Source of the DNA: Blautia sp. AF19-10LB
GTDB taxonomy: Bacteria; Bacillota; Clostridia; Lachnospirales; Lachnospiraceae
DNA length: 64,000 nucleotides
Assembly: GCF_003461245.1 (NCBI RefSeq)
Contig: NZ_QTWS01000023.1
Span: 1 to 64,000 of the forward strand
Direction: 5' to 3'
In this document: piece by piece, positions 44,023-53,134 of the stretch
Layout: every line of letters begins with the position of its first letter
Numbering within the stretch: the stretch's first letter is position 1
The notes under the pieces: model-generated
What the model was told of the DNA's origin: nothing
The model's database searches: none
The model's input: only the letters and a program-made list of their open reading frames with translations
Made by a program: the position numbers and the translations under genes

Positions 44023-45542
44023 TTCTCGTCACCTCCTGCAATCGCTTTCATGATGTTAGCCTGTGAAAGCTCGCTCTCTTCCAGTTCTCCAACTTTTTCG
44101 CCATCTCGAAGGACTGCCATTCTTGAACAGGTACGGAGCATTTCTTCTACTTCTGAGGAAATGAAAGTTACTGCCATTCCCTGGTCTGCCAGATCCAGAA
44201 CGATCTTCTGGATCTCTGTCTTGGTACCGATATCAATGCCTCGTGTCGGCTCATCCAGGATCAGGTATTCCGGATTTGTCAGAAGCCAGCGGCCAAGGAT
44301 AACTTTCTGCTGATTACCACCGGAAAGACTCTTGATAGGAGTCTCGCGGCTCGCTGTTTTGATCTGGAGCATTTCGATGTATTTGTCTGCTGCTTCTTCC
44401 ATTTCTTTACGGCTTAACGGATGGAACATACCTTTCTTCGCCTGAAGTGCGATGATGATATTTTCTCTTACAGAAAGATCTGCGATGATTCCTTCTGCCT
44501 TACGGTCTTCTGGAAGATATGCCATACCAAGTTTCATGGCATCCAGAGGACTGCCTATCTTTGCTTCTTTTCCATTTACTTTGAGTGTACCGCTGTCGGC
44601 TTTGTCCGCACCGTAGATGGAACGAACCAGTTCGGAACGTCCAGAACCAAGAAGTCCGGTAAGTCCGATAACCTCACCTTTGTTGATCTTGAGATCAAAC
44701 GGCTTGATCGTTCCTTTATGTCCAAGTCCGCTCGCCTCGATTACCGGTGTATCTGAGAAGGCTTTCTTATCTTTGTGATCGCCCTTGATATCTGCCAGGT
44801 CATCAAAATCTTTACCCATCATCTTCGCAACCAGCATAACTCGTGGAAGATCCTTTGTTTCATATTCGCCTACCAGTTCACCGTTTCGAAGGACTGTGAT
44901 CCTGTCACAGACTGCATATACCTGCTCCAGAAAATGTGTTACAAAGACGATTCCTACGCCTTCCTCACGGAGTCGGCGCATCAGAACGAACAGTTTCTCA
45001 ACTTCTTCATCATCCAGAGAGGAAGTCGGCTCGTCCAGAATCAGAACCTTACATTTCATATCAACCGCACGTGCGATCGCGATCATCTGCTGAATCGCCA
45101 CCGAACACTCGTCCAGCATCTGAGTTGGCGGAACATTGATGTTCAGGCTTTCCAGAAGCTTCGCAGAACGTGCATTCATTTCTTTCCAGTTAATCATTCC
45201 CAGCTTATTGCGAGGCTCACGGCCGATAAACAGATTTTCTGCCACCGTCAGGTTCGGACAGAGGTTTACTTCCTGATACACGGTACTGATGCCATTGGCC
45301 TGTGCCTCCTGTGGAGAGTGATTGATAATTTCTTTATTTTCACCATTCATATGAATGGAACCGCTTTCGAATTCATGTACACCGGTCAGAACTTTGATCA
45401 GTGTTGATTTTCCGGCTCCGTTTTCTCCCATCAGTGCATGGATCTCACCTTTTCGAAGTGTAAAATCCACATGGGAAAGAGCACGGACACCGGTGAAATT
45501 TTTACTTATGTCACGCATTTCCAAAACAATATTCTGTTCCAT
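44019..45542 (-). CDS. ytfR: Furanose ABC transporter ATPase YtfR-like
   Basis: This is a 507-residue duplicated ATPase of the RbsA type. The N-terminal domain has a full Walker A (GENGAGKSTL) and LDEPTSSLD. The C-terminal domain has a relaxed Walker A (GLLGSGRSEL), signature LSGGNQQKV and LDEPTRGID. It energises sugar import. A large stem-loop separates it from the binding-protein gene upstream. Confidence 0.92.
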   Translation of the reverse strand: MEQNIVLEMRDISKNFTGVRALSHVDFTLRKGEIHALMGENGAGKSTLIKVLTGVHEFESGSIHMNGENKEIINHSPQEAQANGISTVYQEVNLCPNLTVAENLFIGREPRNKLGMINWKEMNARSAKLLESLNINVPPTQMLDECSVAIQQMIAIARAVDMKCKVLILDEPTSSLDDEEVEKLFVLMRRLREEGVGIVFVTHFLEQVYAVCDRITVLRNGELVGEYETKDLPRVMLVAKMMGKDFDDLADIKGDHKDKKAFSDTPVIEASGLGHKGTIKPFDLKINKGEVIGLTGLLGSGRSELVRSIYGADKADSGTLKVNGKEAKIGSPLDAMKLGMAYLPEDRKAEGIIADLSVRENIIIALQAKKGMFHPLSRKEMEEAADKYIEMLQIKTASRETPIKSLSGGNQQKVILGRWLLTNPEYLILDEPTRGIDIGTKTEIQKIVLDLADQGMAVTFISSEVEEMLRTCSRMAVLRDGEKVGELEESELSQANIMKAIAGGDEK

Positions 45543-45598
45543 TTTCTTTCCTCCATTCCCTTATTTTTCCTTGATTTTCCCTGTTTTTGAGCGCAAAA

Positions 45599-45647
45599 GG
45601 GGCGTGGCCCATAAAATCCATCTCATCTGGATCCTGTTCCACGCCCC
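45599..45647 (-). terminator. Intercistronic terminator-like stem-loop after the binding protein
   Basis: GGGGCGTGG pairs with CCACGCCCC, with an inner ATCCA-TGGAT pairing, then TTTTGCG on the minus strand. Its place between the binding protein and ATPase genes fits the common design in which the binding protein is made in excess. Confidence 0.78.
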
Positions 45648-45698
45648 GGGCTCATTTCTTATAATCCGTTTCAGTTGGAAATTTCAGTTTACTGATAA

Positions 45699-46742
45699 TT
45701 AATATGCACGTCCGTCGATGATTTCCTGAGTGATCGGAGTAATGTCATAATCTGTTCCATCGATAGTAACCTTTGTTACGGTATCGTCTGCTGCGAATGC
45801 AACTTCATCTACATATGCCTGTTTGTCAACATCTTCGCCTGCTTCCAGTTTCTGGATGATCTCTTCTACACGCGGTCCGTGAAGTGGGTTACACTCTGTA
45901 TCGCATGTGATCTCTCCGGAAAGTGTCTGGGTAAGACCTGCGTTTGTTGTATCGAAGGACATTACAAGAATCTGTCCTTCTTCGCCGCCTACTTCATATC
46001 CTGCTGCTTTGATCGCATCGATTGCACCAAATGCTTCGTTATCATTCTCACAGTATACAACATCGATATCATCACCGCTCTGTTTCAGGATAGATTCCAT
46101 AACTTCCTGTCCTTTTGCCTGTGTAAATTCACCAGACTGCTGAGCAAGTGTTGTCCAGTTGTCATGAGCTTCTACAGCTTCGTCAAATCCTTCGGTACGT
46201 CCGATCTGAGCAGATGCTCCGATGGTTCCCTGGATATCAACAAGGTTGATCTCTTCGTCGCCACGACCTTTGGCTTCCAGATATGCATCCAGCCATGCCA
46301 TTGCTTTCTGACCTTCCAGTTTGAAGTTTGATCCTACCCATGCGGTGTAGAGGCTGTCGTCAGATACATCTACCATACGGTCAACGATGATAACCGGGAT
46401 TCCTGCGTCTTTTGCTTCCTGAAGTACTGTGTCCCAACCTGTCTCAGTTACAGGTGCAAGTACGATATAGTCAACTTCCTGCTGGATAAAGTTACGGATC
46501 GCTGTCAGCTGATTTTCCTGTTTCTGCTGCGCATCGTCAAAGATCAGCTCATATCCGTTCTCTTCTGAGAAAGTGGATTTCATGGACTCTGTGTTTGCAG
46601 TACGCCAGTCAGATTCTGCACCTACCTGTGAAAAACCAACTGTGATCGTGTCGCCGCCATCATCCGCTGCCATAACGTTCACTGCAGAAAGTCCTGCTAA
46701 CATAGATACTGCTAAGAGTGCGGTCACCATTTTTTTCTTCAT
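45699..46742 (-). CDS. ytfQ: Furanose-binding periplasmic-type protein YtfQ-like
   Basis: The 347-residue type I periplasmic binding protein closely follows E. coli YtfQ (TVGFSQVGAESDWR; DAQQKQENQ; APVTETGWDTVLQEAKDA; VDIQGTIGAS). That protein binds galactofuranose, and arabinofuranose is plausible here from the linked ara genes. The N-terminus is a plain signal peptide with a cleavage site near VMA/ADD (25/26). There is no lipobox Cys, which is unusual for a Gram-positive binding protein. The promoter upstream has an extended -10 and a weak -35, consistent with activation by the adjacent response regulator. Confidence 0.93.
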   Translation of the reverse strand: MKKKMVTALLAVSMLAGLSAVNVMAADDGGDTITVGFSQVGAESDWRTANTESMKSTFSEENGYELIFDDAQQKQENQLTAIRNFIQQEVDYIVLAPVTETGWDTVLQEAKDAGIPVIIVDRMVDVSDDSLYTAWVGSNFKLEGQKAMAWLDAYLEAKGRGDEEINLVDIQGTIGASAQIGRTEGFDEAVEAHDNWTTLAQQSGEFTQAKGQEVMESILKQSGDDIDVVYCENDNEAFGAIDAIKAAGYEVGGEEGQILVMSFDTTNAGLTQTLSGEITCDTECNPLHGPRVEEIIQKLEAGEDVDKQAYVDEVAFAADDTVTKVTIDGTDYDITPITQEIIDGRAY

Positions 46743-46792
46743 TTTGTAATCCTCCCTTTACATTTGTTTTTCGCGTTTTTTAAGATGGTTTT

Positions 46793-46801
46793 ATTATAGC
46801 A
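46793..46801 (-). promoter_or_regulatory. Extended -10 promoter of the arabinose module
   Basis: TGC-TATAAT on the minus strand lies about 50 nt before ytfQ. No recognisable -35 lies 17 bp upstream, as expected for an activator-dependent promoter. Confidence 0.55.
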
Positions 46802-46891
46802 ATTTCAGAAAAAAACTCCATGGATTATTTTCGGAAAAAAGGGTACTCTTTTATTCGTTTTTATACAACGATATCCCGGAAGTTGATTTTT

Positions 46892-48319
46892 TTACGATTT
46901 TGGTTGAATATTTTTTCCAAGGCGTATTTCTACAGTAGTTCCCTTGCCTTCTTCGGAGAAAATCTTCATTCCATAACCCGGTCCGTAGTACAGTGCGATT
47001 CGTTCCGCAACCGCCGCAAGACCAAATCCGGCACGTTCCCCGGTCCGGATCGCCTCCTGTACTTCATGAAGGCGCTCCGGTGTCATTCCCTGACCGTTGT
47101 CGCTGACCGTAAGGACAAGTGCATCCTCTTCTTCCCTTCCTTCGATCAGGATTTTGCCTTTGCCGCGGCGGTTCTTGATCCCGTGATAAAGTGCATTCTC
47201 AGCCAGCGGCTGGATGGAAAGCTTCGGAACCGGGATCCCGCTGAGTTCTTTTGGTATATTGATCTCAAATTCCAGGATATCCCGGTAGCGGTACTGCTGG
47301 ATCTCCAGATAACTCAATGTATGACGTTCTTCTTCCGAGAGCGGGATGATATCGTTTCCTTTGGAAAGTGAAGTACGGAAAAAAATAGAAAGGCTGGAGA
47401 TCATCTCCACCGCATCGTCTGTCATCCCGCCCTCGATCAGCCAGACAATCGTGTCCAGGGTATTGTACAGAAAGTGCGGATTTACCTGTGCCTGGATCAG
47501 CTGTAATTCTGTCAGGTGCTGCATTTCTTTTTCCTGACGGACATTTTCCAGAAGAGCACTGATCTTGCGTGCCATCTTGTTGATTCCCTCATCCAGTTCC
47601 TCAATCTCCTCTATTTCAGCCTCGATCGGGATCATGTCGAATTTGCCTCTGCCGACTTTTTTGACCTTATCAAGCATAATATTTACCGGATGGATGATCC
47701 CATCTGTCAGACGGAAGGAACGCCGCATAAGAATCCCAAGTGTCGCGATCAGAAGCACCGCCATCCCGGAGATCAGGAGCTTCACTCTATGTGTCAGGCT
47801 TTTTTCTACTTGTACAAGATACATGGATTCATTATAGATATAATTCTGCATCTCCTGCATGATCAGACCTGTGATGATACGGATGTTACTGTCCATGAAT
47901 TCCATCCGCTTGTCATATTCCTTGATCTCTACAAGCTGGAGCATTCTCTGCCTGAGATTCTCCAGGTACGAATCAAGGCTGTTCAGGGATTTAACCCCAT
48001 TATTATTATAAGTATTCCTTCGCAGTTTCTGCATGATCTCCTGCGCATCTTCCACCTGCTCAAGAACATCCTCCAGATCGCTGCTCTCCTTGGAACCGAT
48101 CGCGATATAGTACATTTCCAGATCCAGATCATCCTTAAAACGGAGATTGAATTCACTGCTGACCGCCAGGTTCTCCGAAAGCTTATTGTACTGTCCTGTA
48201 TACTGCCAGAAAATAAAAAGCAGAATGATCATCAGACACGCCATTGGGATCATAGTACTGAAAAGGACTTTTCGCATACGTTCTTCCAGTTCCATCCGCT
48301 TCTTTGTACCTGACCTCAT
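46892..48319 (-). CDS. YesM-type sensor histidine kinase (arabinose module)
   Basis: The 475-residue kinase has helices at about 18-40 and 181-198 flanking an extracellular helical sensor (41-180). A HAMP-like linker (about 205-258), the His_kinase domain with phospho-accepting His282 in VNPHFLYNTLDT and an HATPase domain (PLAENALYHGI; DNGQGM; GFGLAAV) follow. This LytS/YesM class pairs with AraC-type response regulators that control sugar uptake. The ATG overlaps the regulator stop (ATGA). Confidence 0.9.
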   Translation of the reverse strand: MRSGTKKRMELEERMRKVLFSTMIPMACLMIILLFIFWQYTGQYNKLSENLAVSSEFNLRFKDDLDLEMYYIAIGSKESSDLEDVLEQVEDAQEIMQKLRRNTYNNNGVKSLNSLDSYLENLRQRMLQLVEIKEYDKRMEFMDSNIRIITGLIMQEMQNYIYNESMYLVQVEKSLTHRVKLLISGMAVLLIATLGILMRRSFRLTDGIIHPVNIMLDKVKKVGRGKFDMIPIEAEIEEIEELDEGINKMARKISALLENVRQEKEMQHLTELQLIQAQVNPHFLYNTLDTIVWLIEGGMTDDAVEMISSLSIFFRTSLSKGNDIIPLSEEERHTLSYLEIQQYRYRDILEFEINIPKELSGIPVPKLSIQPLAENALYHGIKNRRGKGKILIEGREEEDALVLTVSDNGQGMTPERLHEVQEAIRTGERAGFGLAAVAERIALYYGPGYGMKIFSEEGKGTTVEIRLGKNIQPKS

Positions 48320-49959
48320 GCCTTATCCTCCCGCGCTTTACGGTAGTCGCTTGGTGTCATTCCCTGTGTCTTTTTGAACAGGTAGCTGAAATAGTGTGCA
48401 TCTTTGTAACCAATCTCACCCGCGATCTCACTGGATCGCATGCTCGTGCACCGCAGGTATTCCTTGGCTTTGTTCATGCGCAGATTCGTGAGATATTCGA
48501 TGAATGTCTGACCCATGTTCTGGCTGAACAGGGCACTGAAATGGTTCGCGCTGACATTTGCAGCGTTTGCCGCTTTATTCAGGGACATATCCTCTTCCAT
48601 ATAGTGACTGTCGATAAAATCAACCGCTGTCTTCAGAATGCTGCGGTTTTTGTTTCCGGAATTCTGATCGCGGAGCGCGATCGCCTGGGAGATTATTTTT
48701 TTCGCATAGGCAATCGCATTCTCCAGGCTTTTACTGCTTTCTGAAAGCACATCTTCTGTGTCTTCCTGCTCCAGAGTTCTGGTGTCACATCCGATCTCCT
48801 TGAGGAAAGACATAACAGAAAAGCGAACATTCAACGTCACATAGTTACGAAAAACAAGTGACTCCAGCGGTTCCTGCCCGATCGCATAAAAATAATCCTT
48901 TACAAAGTTTTCTGTTTCTTCCAGAAGTCCGTTGCTCAGGAATTTCTGCAGGATCACAGGATTCAGTGCATTGACATCTACTTTCTGGAGATAGGTGCTG
49001 TCATCCTCTGTTACATTCTTTTTCTCCATGGATGCCATCTCATCATAGTACAGGATATTTTCATCATACAGATATCTCTGTGAAAAAGCTCTCGATGCGC
49101 TGTAATAGCTTTTCTGGATCTGGCTTAAGCGCTCCACCGGCTCGCCGGCCGCAACAAACCACTGTCTTTTTTGTTCTTTGCGGTCAAGGATCCTCTGGAT
49201 CTCGCTCACACAGCTTCTGGTATTTTCTCCGATAGTCTCTTTCTGTCCTTTTATCAGGACACCATAGGAAAAAATATTGCAGCGGAACAGCATTGCCGAA
49301 GTATTTTCGGAGAAAAATTCCTCCAGCAGTTCCAGCGATTCTGCCTCCCACTCGGAATAACCTTCTCTCTGTCCGGAAAAATCTTCCTCGCAGTTCATCG
49401 TAAAGATCAGAACATTGTAGGCTTCTGCCACAATGTCCAGCCCCAGTTTCTCAGACCTTCGATAGATCTCCATCATATCCATAGAACCACTTACAAGTGC
49501 CTCAAAGAAATCCCGGCTGCTGTTCTTCTCATATGCCTGCATTTCTCTGTGGAACTTCTCGTAGTATTCTTTCTGCGTCTTTTCATGCTCATAACGGCTT
49601 CGGATCTCGGTAAGCCGTTCAATCAGTGCATTCTTTGTGATCGGTTTGAGCAGATAATCCTCCACTCCGATGTTGATCGCCTGTTTCGCATAATTGAAAT
49701 CATCATAGCCGCTCAGGATCACAACCTTGAGTCCCGGGATTTCTTTCTTTGCCACTTTTGCCAGTGTCAGCCCGTCCATGAACGGCATCTTGATGTCCGT
49801 GATCAGAAGATCCGGCTTCTGTCGGAGCAGAAGCGGCAGTGCCATCTCTCCATCCGCAGCCTCGCCAACAAGTTCAAACCCCAGATTCTCCCATGGGATC
49901 ATCCTCTTGATCGTTTCCCGAACGATCACCTCATCTTCTGCCAGAAAAATCTTTAACAT
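48316..49959 (-). CDS. YesN-type response regulator with AraC HTH (arabinose module)
   Basis: The 547-residue regulator has a receiver domain (1-120, Asp55 in ITDIKMPFMDG), a long middle region (about 130-430) of unknown role and a C-terminal double-HTH AraC domain (about 440-547: NAANVSANHFSALFSQNMGQTF; IGYKDAHYFSYLFKKTQGMTPSDYR). It probably activates the ytfQ promoter when the kinase senses extracellular pentose. It is the first gene of the kinase/regulator pair. Confidence 0.92.
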   Translation of the reverse strand: MLKIFLAEDEVIVRETIKRMIPWENLGFELVGEAADGEMALPLLLRQKPDLLITDIKMPFMDGLTLAKVAKKEIPGLKVVILSGYDDFNYAKQAINIGVEDYLLKPITKNALIERLTEIRSRYEHEKTQKEYYEKFHREMQAYEKNSSRDFFEALVSGSMDMMEIYRRSEKLGLDIVAEAYNVLIFTMNCEEDFSGQREGYSEWEAESLELLEEFFSENTSAMLFRCNIFSYGVLIKGQKETIGENTRSCVSEIQRILDRKEQKRQWFVAAGEPVERLSQIQKSYYSASRAFSQRYLYDENILYYDEMASMEKKNVTEDDSTYLQKVDVNALNPVILQKFLSNGLLEETENFVKDYFYAIGQEPLESLVFRNYVTLNVRFSVMSFLKEIGCDTRTLEQEDTEDVLSESSKSLENAIAYAKKIISQAIALRDQNSGNKNRSILKTAVDFIDSHYMEEDMSLNKAANAANVSANHFSALFSQNMGQTFIEYLTNLRMNKAKEYLRCTSMRSSEIAGEIGYKDAHYFSYLFKKTQGMTPSDYRKAREDKA

Positions 49960-50011
49960 CTCTCCACCCCTTTTTTATGTCTCGTATTGTCAAGTAAATC
50001 TTTTGATATAT

Positions 50012-50040
50012 ACTATACCAGTTGTGCTATTTTCAGACAA
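50012..50040 (-). promoter_or_regulatory. Promoter of the arabinose-module regulator operon
   Basis: TTGTCT (50035-50040), a 17-bp spacer and TATAGT (50012-50017) on the minus strand. Confidence 0.55.
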
Positions 50041-50062
50041 GTTGGATTTTTACCCAAAAAAC

Positions 50063-50106
50063 AGGCAGTAAAACGGAAATTTTATTTTTTCTCCATTTTA
50101 CTGCCT
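50063..50106 (-). terminator. Terminator of the DUF1700-like gene
   Basis: An 11-bp perfect stem (AGGCAGTAAAA with TTTTACTGCCT) followed by GTTTTTTGGG on the minus strand. Confidence 0.88.
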
Positions 50107-50123
50107 ATCTGTAAATTTGTAAG

Positions 50124-50558
50124 TTATTGTCTGGGGCGAAAACGCACCAGATAAATAATGATTCCTGCGATCACCATGATCGGAATAAGGATTCCAAGTA
50201 ATACAAACAGGATGACCAGAACGATCGCTGCGATCAGGATCGCGAGCAGCTTGCCATACCAGGTCGAAAAGTCCAGTTTGAATGACTTCTGTTTCACACG
50301 CTCACTGCCGGATTTCTGTTCATAAGCAGAACCTGCGTCCGAATACGGTGCATTCGCCCCCGTCTCTGTATCCAGAAGCGTCCTTGCGATCAGTCTGGGA
50401 TCTCCCAGTTCTCTCATCACCTCAGACTCACTGTTGCCTGACTGCATCCTCTCTTCAATATAATTGCGATAATACTGGATATGTGTATTGATCTGTCCCT
50501 CCGGCATCTGTCCGGAAAGCTGACTACGTAAAATATCAAGAAATTCATTTTTGTCCAT
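50124..50558 (-). CDS. DUF1700/HAAS-domain membrane protein
   Basis: The 144-residue protein has an N-terminal helical HAAS-like domain (MDKNEFLDILRSQLSG; YYRNYIEERMQSGNSESEVMRELGDPRLIARTLL), a polar linker and two close membrane helices (about 100-138). Such proteins often pair with PadR-type regulators or anti-sigma systems; none is adjacent here. It has its own likely promoter (TTGCCT-16-TAAAAT near 50595-50622) and a terminator. Confidence 0.75.
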   Translation of the reverse strand: MDKNEFLDILRSQLSGQMPEGQINTHIQYYRNYIEERMQSGNSESEVMRELGDPRLIARTLLDTETGANAPYSDAGSAYEQKSGSERVKQKSFKLDFSTWYGKLLAILIAAIVLVILFVLLGILIPIMVIAGIIIYLVRFRPRQ

Positions 50559-50655
50559 AGCATTTCTCCATATACATCGGTAGATATTGTGACCATTTTA
50601 CCACACATATACTGTCAGGCAAAGATATTGAAGTATTAAATTTTCATAAAACCGC

Positions 50656-51615
50656 TTATTTAACGATCATACCAGTCTTTCTGTCACTGAACAGTGCAAC
50701 TTCGATCAGGAAGATCACACCAAGGATCAGCTGCTGAAGCTGTGTCGGCATCATCAGCATGACCAGCCCACTGGAAAGAACTTTGTAAGTCATAACACCA
50801 AGTATGATATTGTAGAATTTTACTTTTGCACCACCATTGACAGGCATTCCACCAAGTACCAGAGCGATCATGATCTGTGTCTCAAGCTGGTTTCCTGCTG
50901 TGGATGTTACAGATCCAACCTTGATCGCATTTACAAATGCTGCCAGGCCTGTGATGCATCCTGCTGCCATGAAAATAAGAATCTTGGTGCGTTCTACGCG
51001 GATACCTGCATATCTCGCTGCAGTCTCTCCTGCACCGATCGCTTTGAGTCTGTATCCAAGACCTGTGTATGTAAAGATAAGATATGCAGCTACAAAGATG
51101 ATAACTGTGAAGGTCAGCATAAATGGCAGTGTATTGTATTTGGAAATATCACTTACTGCATAAACCGGAGAATTTGTTGTTGCATAAGCGCAGACTCCAC
51201 GGAACAGATACATGGTACAGATCGTAACGATAAAACTTGTGATCTTTCTCTTTACATTAAAGTATCCATTGATCAGTCCGATCAGACCGCCGGTTACAAT
51301 TCCACCAAGTGCTGCCAGGACCATGTTGTAATGAGACAGCCAGCATACTACGATGGAAGCCACACCAAGCATGGAGCCCTGTGAAAAGTCAAGACCACCC
51401 ATGGTCATGACCATAAATACACCGATCGATGAGATCAGAAGCATATAAGACTGGCTGAGGAGCAGTGAAAGGTTTTTCGGCTGAAACAGTCTTCCGTCAG
51501 TCAGAACTGCAAATAATACACAGATAATAACAAATCCCGCGATAGGAAGGATCGTACGCACAATGGGACGTTCCAGAAATGGTACTTGTTCAGATGATTT
51601 TTTTGTTGTATCCAT
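50656..51615 (-). CDS. Sugar ABC transporter permease (second module)
   Basis: The 319-residue RbsC-family permease has about nine helices and motifs MTMGGLDFSQGSMLGVAS and MIALVLGGMPVNGGAKV. It is the last gene of the second uptake module, 12 bp after the ATPase gene. The substrate is not identifiable from sequence. Confidence 0.87.
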   Translation of the reverse strand: MDTTKKSSEQVPFLERPIVRTILPIAGFVIICVLFAVLTDGRLFQPKNLSLLLSQSYMLLISSIGVFMVMTMGGLDFSQGSMLGVASIVVCWLSHYNMVLAALGGIVTGGLIGLINGYFNVKRKITSFIVTICTMYLFRGVCAYATTNSPVYAVSDISKYNTLPFMLTFTVIIFVAAYLIFTYTGLGYRLKAIGAGETAARYAGIRVERTKILIFMAAGCITGLAAFVNAIKVGSVTSTAGNQLETQIMIALVLGGMPVNGGAKVKFYNIILGVMTYKVLSSGLVMLMMPTQLQQLILGVIFLIEVALFSDRKTGMIVK

Positions 51616-51627
51616 TTTTTTACCCCC

Positions 51628-53124
51628 TTAAATCATATTGTCAATCAGATCTGTATCTTTCAGATCCGGAGAGCGGAAAAATTCACCATTGATCTTACCG
51701 TCTTTCATGATAAGGATACGGTCAGCCATACCAAGAAGCTCCATGATCTCCTCTGAGATCATTATGATGGATTTTCCATTTTTTCTCATATCGTTCATCA
51801 TGGCATAGATATCTGCTTTTACCTTGACATCAATACCACGGGTAGGGGAATCAAGGATGATCAGATCTGAATCCTTGCCGACCCAGCGTGCAAGAACAAC
51901 CTTCTGTTTATTACCACCGGAAAGTGCGGAAACAAACTGGTCAACTCCCGTCATTTTGGTACTCATCTGTTTTGCATATTTATTGGCAAACTCTTTCATT
52001 GCCTTACCGCGGAGAAGCCCGTTTGTCTTGAGATCTTCCAGGGATGGCAGACAGATATTGTTTCCGATCGTATCGTTAATGACAAGGGATTCATTATCTC
52101 TGTCCTTGGATGCATAGGCAATGCTGTGTTTGATCGCATCCGGAATAGAATTGATCGGAGTACCGTCTCCCAAAGTTACAGTTCCCTGACGGAAATAAGA
52201 TGCACCAAAAAGTGCTTTTCCTACTTCGTGCATACCGCATTCAGAAAGTCCGCCGATTCCAAGGATCTCTCCCTTGTGAAGTTCCAGGTTCAGATCTTCG
52301 ATCTGGCCTTTGACAGTAACATTCTTTGCGGAAAGAACAACTTCTTTTGAAATTTCTTCGCCATAATCGGTACGGTAATAGTTATCACCGATCTCACGTC
52401 CAACCATAAGGGCCTTCAGTCTGTCCGGTGTCGCTTCCTGTTTGCTGATGGAACCGATCTTTACACCGTCGCGGAGAACACTGATGTTATCAGACTGCTC
52501 GATGACTTCTTCCAGATCATGAGAAATAAAGATCACGCAGTTTCCTGTATCACGAACTCTGTGCATTACTTTGAACAGTTCCTCACGGCCTTTCTGTCCA
52601 AGTGCTGTCGTTGTCTCATCAACTACCAGAACCTTCGGATTGAAATAAGTTGCCTTTACGATCTCAACCAGCTTTCTGTCCTCGAAGTTATAATCGTCGA
52701 TAACTTTGGTCGCATCAATGTAGTTGAAGCCATAGCTGTCCAGATATTCCTGTGCCTGTTTGTTCATGGCTGCTGTGTTCTTGATGCCGTGTCTTGTAAA
52801 TTTATCTTCGTTTCCAAGAAAAATGTTTTCTGCTACGGTCAGACCGGAAAGTGTTCCGATCTCCTGTACGATGATCGCAACTCCCTGATGATTTGCCTCT
52901 ACCTGGTTTGTAGCTGTGATCTCCTTGCCTTCCAGGATAAATTTACCGGAATCCTTCTGATAGATACCTGTCAGACAGGAAGTAAGTGTGGATTTACCGG
53001 AACCATTTTCACCGATCAGTGCATGGATCTCGCCTTTTTCGAAGGTAAAGGAAACGTTGTCCAGGGCATGTGTGATGCCAAAATGTTTATCAATATTTTC
53101 TGCTCTTAATAATATCTCACCCAT
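51628..53124 (-). CDS. Sugar ABC transporter ATPase, RbsA type (second module)
   Basis: The 498-residue duplicated ATPase has an N-terminal Walker A (GENGSGKSTL) and VDETTTALG in place of the usual DEPT Walker B. The C-terminal domain has a degenerate Walker A (GIGGLSECGMHEVG) but signature LSGGNKQKVVLARW and LDSPTRGID. The DET and DSP replacements for DEP are unusual and occur in both halves, although the general Glu is kept only in the first. It probably still powers transport; the second site may be catalytically weak. Confidence 0.87.
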   Translation of the reverse strand: MGEILLRAENIDKHFGITHALDNVSFTFEKGEIHALIGENGSGKSTLTSCLTGIYQKDSGKFILEGKEITATNQVEANHQGVAIIVQEIGTLSGLTVAENIFLGNEDKFTRHGIKNTAAMNKQAQEYLDSYGFNYIDATKVIDDYNFEDRKLVEIVKATYFNPKVLVVDETTTALGQKGREELFKVMHRVRDTGNCVIFISHDLEEVIEQSDNISVLRDGVKIGSISKQEATPDRLKALMVGREIGDNYYRTDYGEEISKEVVLSAKNVTVKGQIEDLNLELHKGEILGIGGLSECGMHEVGKALFGASYFRQGTVTLGDGTPINSIPDAIKHSIAYASKDRDNESLVINDTIGNNICLPSLEDLKTNGLLRGKAMKEFANKYAKQMSTKMTGVDQFVSALSGGNKQKVVLARWVGKDSDLIILDSPTRGIDVKVKADIYAMMNDMRKNGKSIIMISEEIMELLGMADRILIMKDGKINGEFFRSPDLKDTDLIDNMI

Positions 53125-53134
53125 AATCGTCCTC

